Position numbers and translations under genes: made by a program | Part shown: positions 31,908 to 37,670 of the stretch, piece after piece | Layout: every line of letters begins with the position of its first letter | Numbering within the stretch: the first letter of the stretch is position 1 | The notes under the pieces: model-generated | The model's input: the letters and a program-made list of their open reading frames with translations, nothing else | Database searches by the model: none | What the model was told of the DNA's origin: nothing | Assembly (NCBI RefSeq): GCF_014596515.1 | Contig: NZ_MSJQ01000082.1 | Location: forward strand, 1-37,670 | Reading direction: 5' to 3' | Source of the DNA: Streptomyces sp. CBMA156 | Lineage (GTDB): Bacteria; Actinomycetota; Actinomycetes; Streptomycetales; Streptomycetaceae | Length of the DNA: 37,670 bases

Positions 31908-32193
31908 GACTTCTTGACTCCTGTCGCGCGCCGTTGCGTGACTCGGTTGGTGTGTGGATGTACACCGCCGGGTCACCGCAATCCTGCCGCACCATCCGAC
32001 TGAAAGGGGCTCATGGCACGCATGAAACGCCCGCCCAGCGGGTAGGACGTCTCATTCGTCCTGCAAGCCACCCGACGACGCCAGCCAGCCTAACCGGATC
32101 AATCGAAGGTGCACAGGGACAGGTAGGCGCAAACCCGCAGGAAGTCGGGTCCGTCCTGGACAGCATGTCCAAACCGGATCCTGGTGTTCACTC

Positions 32194-33825
32194 TCAGCCC
32201 ATGTGCGGGTGGCCGTGGTGGATCGGGGGGACGAAGGTCTCCTTGATCGAGCGGGCCGAGGTCCAGCGCAGCAGGTTCTGCGGGGCGCCCGCCTTGTCGT
32301 TGGTGCCGGAGGCCCGGCCGCCGCCGAAGGGCTGCTGGCCCACGACGGCGCCGGTCGGCTTGTCGTTGATGTAGAAGTTCCCCGCGGTGAAGCGCAGCTC
32401 CTCGACGGCCTGGGCGATGGCGTAACGATCCTGCGCGATCACCGAGCCGGTCAGGCCGTACGGGGCGCCGCCGTCGACCCGGCGGAGCACGTCGTCCCAG
32501 CGGGAGTCCTCGTAGACGTGGACGGCGAGGATCGGGCCGAAGTACTCGGTCCTGAAGATGTCGCCCCGGTGGTCGGAGGAGACCAGCACGGTCGGGCGGA
32601 CGAACCAGCCGATCGCGTCGTCGTACTGTCCGCCGGCCGCCAGTTCGATCGTCGGATCGGCCTTCGCCCGGTCGATGGCGTCCCGGTTCCGCTCGAAGGC
32701 CCGCCGGTCGATCAGGGCGCCCATGAAGTTCGACAGGTCGGTCACGTCGCCCACCGCGAGCGCGTCCACCTCGGCCAGGAAGTCGTCCTTGATCTTCTGC
32801 CAGAGGCTGCGCGGCAGGTAGGCGCGGGAGAGCGCCGAACACTTCTGGCCCTGGTACTCGAAGGCGCCGCGGATCAGCGCGGTCCGCAGGATGTCCGGGT
32901 CGGCCGAGCGGTGGGCCAGCAGGAAGTCCTTGCCGCCGGTCTCCCCGACGATCCTCGGGTACGTGCGGTAGCCGCCGATGTTGGCCCCGATGGTCTGCCA
33001 CAGGGACTGGAAGGTGGCGGTGGAGCCGGTGAAGTGCAGCCCGGCCAGCGCCGGGTCGGCCAGCGCGACCGGGGAGACCTGGAGGCCGTCGCCGGTCACC
33101 AGGTTGATCACCCCGGGCGGCAGGCCCGCCGCCTCCAGCAACCGCATCAGGTGGTACGCGGCCAGGGTCTGGGACGGCGCGGGCTTCCAGACCACGGTGT
33201 TGCCCATCAGCGCGGGGGCGGTCGGCAGGTTGCCGGCGATCGCGGTGAAGTTGAACGGGGTGACCGCGTAGACGAAACCTTCCAGCGGGCGGTGGTCGGT
33301 CCGGTTCCACACGCCGGGCGAGGAGATCGGCTGGTCGGCCAGGATCTGCCGGGCGAAGTGGACGTTGAACCGCCAGAAGTCGATCAGCTCGCAGGCCGAG
33401 TCGACCTCGGCCTGCTGGGCGGTCTTGGACTGGCCGAGCATGGTCGCCGCGTTGAGCGTCTCCCGCCAGGGGCCGGACAGCAGGTCCGCGGCGCGCAGGA
33501 AGACCGCCGCGCGGTCGTCGAAGGAGAGCGAGCGCCACCGCCGCCCGGCGGCCAGCGCCGCGTCCACCGCCGCCCTGGCGTCCTCCCTGGTGGCGTTGCC
33601 GAGCACACCGAGCTTGGCGGCGTGGTGGTGCGGCTGGACGACCTCGATCCGCTCGCCGCCGCCGAAGCGCTGTTCGCCGCCGATGGTCATCGGCAGCGGG
33701 ACCTGCTCGGCCGACAGCTCGTCCAGCCGCCGGACCAGCCGGTCCCGTTCCGGGCTGCCGGGCGCGTAGGCCCGCACCGGCTCGTTGACCGGGGTCGGCA
33801 CCTCGGTGACTGCGTCGATGGGCAT
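32194..33825 (-). CDS. pruA: L-glutamate gamma-semialdehyde (P5C) dehydrogenase
   Basis: 543 residues, an aldehyde dehydrogenase of the monofunctional P5CDH type. It oxidises glutamate semialdehyde, in equilibrium with P5C, to glutamate using NAD+. Motifs: YAVTPFNFTAIAGNLP and GNTVVWKPAPSQ (NAD site), HFTGSTATFQ, VGETGGKDFLLAH (catalytic Glu near 293), GAFEYQGQKCSALSRAY (catalytic Cys near 327) and YFGPILAVHVYED with C-terminal QPFGGGRASGTNDKAGAP. I choose ATG 33825 (MPIDAVTEVPTP...), the family N-terminus; the frame is open further upstream but lacks a sensible start. No proline dehydrogenase (putB) is adjacent. A pair with the downstream NAD-GDH makes metabolic sense. Confidence 0.97.
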   Translation of the reverse strand: MPIDAVTEVPTPVNEPVRAYAPGSPERDRLVRRLDELSAEQVPLPMTIGGEQRFGGGERIEVVQPHHHAAKLGVLGNATREDARAAVDAALAAGRRWRSLSFDDRAAVFLRAADLLSGPWRETLNAATMLGQSKTAQQAEVDSACELIDFWRFNVHFARQILADQPISSPGVWNRTDHRPLEGFVYAVTPFNFTAIAGNLPTAPALMGNTVVWKPAPSQTLAAYHLMRLLEAAGLPPGVINLVTGDGLQVSPVALADPALAGLHFTGSTATFQSLWQTIGANIGGYRTYPRIVGETGGKDFLLAHRSADPDILRTALIRGAFEYQGQKCSALSRAYLPRSLWQKIKDDFLAEVDALAVGDVTDLSNFMGALIDRRAFERNRDAIDRAKADPTIELAAGGQYDDAIGWFVRPTVLVSSDHRGDIFRTEYFGPILAVHVYEDSRWDDVLRRVDGGAPYGLTGSVIAQDRYAIAQAVEELRFTAGNFYINDKPTGAVVGQQPFGGGRASGTNDKAGAPQNLLRWTSARSIKETFVPPIHHGHPHMG

Positions 33826-33907
33826 GACGGCTCCGTCCTGGCGGCTGGTCGGGTGTGACACCAGCCTGACCAGCCCGGGCGGGATCCGCCCGTTCAGACA
33901 CGCGGGC

Positions 33908-33970
33908 GGCGGACGTGGCGCCCGCCACGTCCGCCGGGACGTGCCGTGGCCCCGGGGCGCTCCCCCGGGG
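33908..33970. terminator. Two hairpins after the HAD gene
   Basis: GGCGGACGTGGCG (33908-33920) pairs perfectly over 13 bp with 33923-33935 around CC. A second hairpin has self-complementary CCCCGGGG arms (33950-33957 and 33963-33970) directly against the HAD stop. Together they separate the HAD gene from pruA. Confidence 0.75.
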
Positions 33971-34627
33971 TCAGCCGGCGATCCGGCCGGCCAGCTCGAC
34001 CGCCTCGGCCAGGCTGTCCACCACCGGGACGCCGATCGGCTCCAGCTTCTCCCTGGTGTGCGAACCACCCGTGTACAGCACCGCGTGGGCGCCCGCCCCC
34101 AACGCCGCGAGGGCGTCGTCCGCGGCGTCGCCGATCAGCACGGTGCGGGCCGGGTCGACCTGCCGGGCGAGCGCGGCCAGGTGCCGGGTCAGGTGCTCCG
34201 CCTTCTGCCCGCCGGACGGGCCGCTGCGGCCGTCCACCCGCAGGAAGCTGCCGGTCAGGCCGAAGGTGTCGACCAGCGGGAGCAGCTTGTCGTGCTCGTA
34301 CATCGACAGCAGCGACTGGCTGTGCCCGGCCGACTGCCAGCCCGCCAGCAGGTCCCGCACGCCCTCGGTCAGGCCGCACCCGGGGCTCAGCTCGCCGTAG
34401 CGGACGTGGAAGGCGTCGTCGAGCTCCAGCCACTCCTCCGGGGAGGGCATCCGGCCGAGCAGCCGCTCGTAGAAGCGGGGGATCGGGATCTCGTACTGCT
34501 CGCGGTACTGCTGCATGGTCATCGGACCGACGCCGATGGTCGCGAACGCGGCGTTGCTCGCTCCGAGCACCGCCTCCATGTCGTGGAAGAGGGTGCCGTT
34601 CCAGTCCCAAACGATGTGAGTGCGCAC
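33971..34627 (-). CDS. HAD-family phosphatase
   Basis: 218 residues. Motif I is IVWDWNGTLFHDME (residues 5-18, DxDGT variant with the first Asp as nucleophile and W-N in the second position), motif II LLSMYEHDKL, motif III region GGQKAEHLTRHL with a Lys, and motif IV VLIGDAADDALAALGAGAHAVL. This is the beta-phosphoglucomutase/phosphoglycolate phosphatase-like subfamily of cytoplasmic phosphatases; the substrate is unknown. The start is GTG 34627 (MRTH). No ribosome site is visible, so the reading depends on family alignment. The start codon lies inside the repeat unit that begins at 34616: its first four codons are duplicated at 36143-36154, fused there to a patatin fragment. It is the last gene of a unit with the DUF6912-type gene. 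Confidence 0.9.
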   Translation of the reverse strand: MRTHIVWDWNGTLFHDMEAVLGASNAAFATIGVGPMTMQQYREQYEIPIPRFYERLLGRMPSPEEWLELDDAFHVRYGELSPGCGLTEGVRDLLAGWQSAGHSQSLLSMYEHDKLLPLVDTFGLTGSFLRVDGRSGPSGGQKAEHLTRHLAALARQVDPARTVLIGDAADDALAALGAGAHAVLYTGGSHTREKLEPIGVPVVDSLAEAVELAGRIAG

Positions 34628-36142
34628 GGGGTGAAACGGTAACCCGATCGGGCGACACGCCGGTAGGGCGGAACTCACGCGAACAGCGAGGAGATCTCCT
34701 GGGTCGCGAACCAGAGCAGGTCGTGGTCCTCGGCGCCGTCCACGGTGAACTGGGCGTCCTGGTCGCCCGCGTCGGCCGCGGTCACCGCCGCCACCGCCGC
34801 CGCCACGTCCGTGACCACCTCGGTGTCCGCCACGTCGGCGTGCACCGCGGCCGCCTTGGCCAGCCGCACCGGGCCGGCCAGCACCACCCGGCCGAGCGAC
34901 GCCTGGTCCTGGTACTCGTCGCCGGGGAAGGGCCGCACCGACGCGTCGGCCACGTCCAGCGCCACCACGACCCGGCGGCGCGGGGCGTCCCCGTCGGCGG
35001 CCAGCAGCCGCAGCGAGGACTGCGCGGCCCGGTTCAGCGCCGCGTACTCCAGCTCCTCGATGTCGTCGCTGACGTACCACTCGCGCAGTGCGGGCGTCAC
35101 GGCGTACGCGGCGGACTGGTCCAGGGCGCCGCCCTCGTGTGCCGCCGCCAGGCCGGTCAGGGTGGTGGGCACGTACACGCGCATCGGTGGCACTCTCCGG
35201 TTCGTCCAGCGGGGGTTCGTCCAGCGGCACAGATTCTCCAGCGCCCCAAGAATAAGCTCCGCGCAGGCCCCGGTGATCGGCTCCCGCTCACCGACCGGCG
35301 CCCAGGGCCTCCCTGCTGGTGCGCAGGGCGCTCTCCAGGACGGCGCCGCGACGCGCCGGATCCATCATGTTGGGGCCCATCACCGCGAGGTCCGCCAGGG
35401 TCGGCGCGAGCAGCCGCACCCGGACGCCCTCGGCCCGCAGCAGCGCGGCCTCGCGCAGCAGCTGCCGGGTGACGGCGCGGCGGTAGCGGCTCACCAGCTG
35501 GGCCAGCACGCCGCGCGGGCGGTCCCTGGCGCGCCACTCGCGCAGCGCGGCCAGGGTGTCGCGGCCGCGGCCGAGCGGGCCTTCCCGGCCCTCCCGGGGG
35601 GCTCCGGCGTTCCGCGGGTCCAGCCGCAGGGCCATCGGGGCCAGCACGTACACCTCGTCCAGCCCCCGGCCGAGCATCAGGTCGGCGTTGGTGGCGGACC
35701 AGCAGCCGCCGTCCACGTAGGCCGAGCCGTCCAGGCGCACCGGCGCGAACCAGCCGGGGATCGCGCAGGAGGCCATCACGGCGTCGGGGACCGGCACGGC
35801 CGGGGCGTCCGGATCGCCGAAGACCACCCGGTGGCCGCTGCGGTAGTCCACGGCCACCACCCGCAGCGGCGATCCCGGGCCGGCCGGGACGTCCGCGTCG
35901 GGCAGGACGTCCGGGCCGGGCAGGACGTCCGGGCCGGACGGGACGTCGGGGCCGAGCAGGCCGCGCACCAGCTCGCCGACCGGCGCCAGCGAGCCGCGGC
36001 CGTGCGGGGCGATCGCCGAGACCATGGTCAGCAGCGGGTACTCGCGCGGGTGCCGGACGGCGTCGCGCAGCAGTCCGGGCGAGCCGATGCCGGCCCGGGG
36101 GCGGGGCGGCAGCGCGCCGCCGACGGCGGCGTCGTAGTCGAA
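34616..36142. repeat. 1527-bp direct repeat, unit 1
   Basis: This unit and 36143-37669 appear identical base for base where compared (the DUF6912-type and patatin reading frames are identical). It runs from the HAD start-codon region, through the DUF6912-type gene, into the middle of the patatin gene. The left junction is ...ACGAT|GTGAG (authentic HAD gene), the internal junction ...GTCGAA|GTGAG. Confidence 0.95.
34675..35184 (-). CDS. DUF6912-type conserved protein, copy 1
   Basis: 169 residues from ATG 35184 (MRVYVPTTLTGLAAAHEGG). It is soluble, with YAVTPALREWYVSDDIEELEYAALNRAAQSSLRLLA, a basic strand RRRVVVALDVADASV and a final HDLLWFATQEISSLFA. I recall this actinobacterial family as DUF6912; the function is unknown. 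GGAG lies 10 nt upstream of this ATG; a GTG nine bases earlier (35193) is almost on top of that ribosome site and less likely. It is upstream of the HAD gene with a 47-bp gap, so the two are probably co-transcribed. An identical copy is at 36202. Confidence 0.85.
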   Translation of the reverse strand: MRVYVPTTLTGLAAAHEGGALDQSAAYAVTPALREWYVSDDIEELEYAALNRAAQSSLRLLAADGDAPRRRVVVALDVADASVRPFPGDEYQDQASLGRVVLAGPVRLAKAAAVHADVADTEVVTDVAAAVAAVTAADAGDQDAQFTVDGAEDHDLLWFATQEISSLFA

Positions 36143-36154
36143 GTGAGTGCGCAC
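35288..36154 (-). pseudogene. Patatin-like phospholipase, C-terminal part (copy 1, fused to HAD start codons)
   Basis: The native part (35288-36142) encodes the C-terminal 285 codons of a patatin-like protein: GSPGLLRDAVRHPREYPLLTMVSAIAPHGRGSL, then RVVAVDYRSGHRVVFGDPDAP, VMASCAIPGWFAPVRLDGSAYVDGG, where the Asp of DGG is the second half of the Ser-Asp dyad, and helical C-terminus DLMLGRGLDEVYVLAPM. The N-terminal G-x-S-x-G half is missing. At the repeat junction the frame is joined in frame to the HAD start codons (MRTH-FDYD...), so a chimeric ORF of 288 codons exists on paper. No ribosome site precedes it. A GPDVL/PxGPDV repeat (18-bp units) lies around residue 65-85. Confidence 0.8.
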
Positions 36155-37669
36155 GGGGTGAAACGGTAACCCGATCGGGCGACACGCCGGTAGGGCGGAA
36201 CTCACGCGAACAGCGAGGAGATCTCCTGGGTCGCGAACCAGAGCAGGTCGTGGTCCTCGGCGCCGTCCACGGTGAACTGGGCGTCCTGGTCGCCCGCGTC
36301 GGCCGCGGTCACCGCCGCCACCGCCGCCGCCACGTCCGTGACCACCTCGGTGTCCGCCACGTCGGCGTGCACCGCGGCCGCCTTGGCCAGCCGCACCGGG
36401 CCGGCCAGCACCACCCGGCCGAGCGACGCCTGGTCCTGGTACTCGTCGCCGGGGAAGGGCCGCACCGACGCGTCGGCCACGTCCAGCGCCACCACGACCC
36501 GGCGGCGCGGGGCGTCCCCGTCGGCGGCCAGCAGCCGCAGCGAGGACTGCGCGGCCCGGTTCAGCGCCGCGTACTCCAGCTCCTCGATGTCGTCGCTGAC
36601 GTACCACTCGCGCAGTGCGGGCGTCACGGCGTACGCGGCGGACTGGTCCAGGGCGCCGCCCTCGTGTGCCGCCGCCAGGCCGGTCAGGGTGGTGGGCACG
36701 TACACGCGCATCGGTGGCACTCTCCGGTTCGTCCAGCGGGGGTTCGTCCAGCGGCACAGATTCTCCAGCGCCCCAAGAATAAGCTCCGCGCAGGCCCCGG
36801 TGATCGGCTCCCGCTCACCGACCGGCGCCCAGGGCCTCCCTGCTGGTGCGCAGGGCGCTCTCCAGGACGGCGCCGCGACGCGCCGGATCCATCATGTTGG
36901 GGCCCATCACCGCGAGGTCCGCCAGGGTCGGCGCGAGCAGCCGCACCCGGACGCCCTCGGCCCGCAGCAGCGCGGCCTCGCGCAGCAGCTGCCGGGTGAC
37001 GGCGCGGCGGTAGCGGCTCACCAGCTGGGCCAGCACGCCGCGCGGGCGGTCCCTGGCGCGCCACTCGCGCAGCGCGGCCAGGGTGTCGCGGCCGCGGCCG
37101 AGCGGGCCTTCCCGGCCCTCCCGGGGGGCTCCGGCGTTCCGCGGGTCCAGCCGCAGGGCCATCGGGGCCAGCACGTACACCTCGTCCAGCCCCCGGCCGA
37201 GCATCAGGTCGGCGTTGGTGGCGGACCAGCAGCCGCCGTCCACGTAGGCCGAGCCGTCCAGGCGCACCGGCGCGAACCAGCCGGGGATCGCGCAGGAGGC
37301 CATCACGGCGTCGGGGACCGGCACGGCCGGGGCGTCCGGATCGCCGAAGACCACCCGGTGGCCGCTGCGGTAGTCCACGGCCACCACCCGCAGCGGCGAT
37401 CCCGGGCCGGCCGGGACGTCCGCGTCGGGCAGGACGTCCGGGCCGGGCAGGACGTCCGGGCCGGACGGGACGTCGGGGCCGAGCAGGCCGCGCACCAGCT
37501 CGCCGACCGGCGCCAGCGAGCCGCGGCCGTGCGGGGCGATCGCCGAGACCATGGTCAGCAGCGGGTACTCGCGCGGGTGCCGGACGGCGTCGCGCAGCAG
37601 TCCGGGCGAGCCGATGCCGGCCCGGGGGCGGGGCGGCAGCGCGCCGCCGACGGCGGCGTCGTAGTCGAA
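36143..37669. repeat. 1527-bp direct repeat, unit 2
   Basis: Second unit of the tandem duplication, without visible difference from 34616-36142. The unit ends at 37669, one base before the window end, and the final base G would also be the first base of a further unit. Confidence 0.95.
36202..36711 (-). CDS. DUF6912-type conserved protein, copy 2
   Basis: The 169-residue product is identical to that of 34675-35184, with the same start (ATG 36711, GGAG upstream). It lies in repeat unit 2. If the duplication is a true genomic event, this gene is present twice; if it is an assembly artefact, only one copy exists. Downstream (minus strand) it leads to the chimeric HAD/patatin frame in place of a HAD gene. 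Confidence 0.75.
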   Translation of the reverse strand: MRVYVPTTLTGLAAAHEGGALDQSAAYAVTPALREWYVSDDIEELEYAALNRAAQSSLRLLAADGDAPRRRVVVALDVADASVRPFPGDEYQDQASLGRVVLAGPVRLAKAAAVHADVADTEVVTDVAAAVAAVTAADAGDQDAQFTVDGAEDHDLLWFATQEISSLFA

Positions 37670-37670
37670 G
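36815..37670 (-). CDS. Patatin-like phospholipase, 5' partial (copy 2, runs off window)
   Basis: The same C-terminal 285 codons as at 35288, ending in TREALGAGR. The frame is open to the window edge, so the N-terminal half with the oxyanion GGG and nucleophile GxSxG would lie beyond 37670. The family hydrolyses acyl esters of lipids, usually in the cytoplasm or at the membrane. The visible DGG and the hydrophobic GWFAPVRLDGSAYVDGG region support the call. In the native order (minus strand) the patatin gene precedes the DUF6912-type gene and HAD phosphatase, all with short gaps, so they probably form one operon. Confidence 0.85.
   Translation of the reverse strand, partial: FDYDAAVGGALPPRPRAGIGSPGLLRDAVRHPREYPLLTMVSAIAPHGRGSLAPVGELVRGLLGPDVPSGPDVLPGPDVLPDADVPAGPGSPLRVVAVDYRSGHRVVFGDPDAPAVPVPDAVMASCAIPGWFAPVRLDGSAYVDGGCWSATNADLMLGRGLDEVYVLAPMALRLDPRNAGAPREGREGPLGRGRDTLAALREWRARDRPRGVLAQLVSRYRRAVTRQLLREAALLRAEGVRVRLLAPTLADLAVMGPNMMDPARRGAVLESALRTSREALGAGR

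Noticed and set aside
26844..32003. Plus-strand frame of 1719 codons across the glutamate dehydrogenase region
   Set aside because: It is the antisense shadow of the GDH gene: Val/Gly/Leu/Ala/Asp-rich without motifs, while the minus strand has a complete known enzyme.
32139..32147. GGAAGTCGG near the end of pruA, possible palindrome copy
   Set aside because: The following sequence (GTCCGTCCTGG) does not pair with it; treated as chance or a degraded half.
31908..32193. Possible RNA gene or small ORF between pruA and gdhB
   Set aside because: Only a short GGACAGCATGTCC palindrome (32158-32170) and an out-of-frame extension of a shadow ORF are seen; no tRNA-like fold or consistent coding signal.

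Overview
The window is chromosomal DNA from a very GC-rich actinomycete, most likely a Streptomyces or Kitasatospora (Streptomycetaceae). The evidence is the strong third-position GC in every real gene, a complete conservon (cvnABCD) with its cytochrome P450, a 180-kDa class NAD-glutamate dehydrogenase, HAF-repeat and TIGR04222-type proteins, and perfect GC hairpins between convergent genes. Function calls rest on motifs and remembered family features; no searches were run.

Layout. 1-1538: the 3' part of an acyl-CoA ligase-type adenylating enzyme and the first 53 codons of a beta-ketoacyl synthase. The synthase breaks at an Illumina adapter sequence followed by poly-G (1539-1658), so the left 1.5 kb is probably falsely joined to the rest. 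1968-4554: small unrelated genes (secreted crystallin-like protein, SUKH protein, alpha/beta-hydrolase remnant, two small proteins). 4643-7680: a three-gene minus-strand operon (UDP-GlcNAc 2-epimerase, unknown 352-residue protein, methyltransferase). 7777-8649: a TIGR04222 membrane protein with a Cys/Gly tail. 8983-10272: a secreted HAF-repeat protein. 10333-13069: a secreted tripeptidyl-aminopeptidase-like hydrolase divergent from a LysR regulator. 13137-14999: an FtsK/EccC-type ATPase that looks N-terminally truncated. 15000-18071: a patchy region with short palindromic repeats, a 44-codon gene, an unknown gene, an NTF2-like protein and a winged-helix protein. 18123-19878: two paralogous lipoproteins. 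19996-26530: a conservon operon reading cvnA-cvnB-cvnC-cvnD-CYP157-like P450, then a second P450 translationally coupled to a crotonase. 26961-33825: NAD-glutamate dehydrogenase and P5C dehydrogenase. 33971-37670: HAD phosphatase, DUF6912-type protein and patatin fragment, with 1527 bp perfectly repeated in tandem up to the last base.

How the genes work together. PruA (P5C to glutamate) and the large GDH (glutamate to 2-oxoglutarate) form the lower part of proline/arginine catabolism. The conservon is a membrane-associated, GPCR-like signalling complex (kinase-like sensor, roadblock protein, DUF742 protein, small GTPase) whose operon includes a P450 lacking the ExxR arginine. The epimerase operon points to UDP-ManNAc supply for a surface glycan. 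Several plus-strand genes have a -10-like hexamer 6-8 nt before the start codon, which suggests leaderless transcripts.

The strongest unusual signals are: (1) a family of GGGAAGTCGG-N5-CCGACTTCCC palindromes, four of five copies lying in 15.07-17.04 kb; (2) the atypical P450s and coupled crotonase of the conservon locus; (3) the 1527-bp perfect tandem duplication at the window end; (4) the adapter/poly-G join near the window start. Items 3 and 4 may be assembly artefacts and should be settled before biology is inferred from either end.
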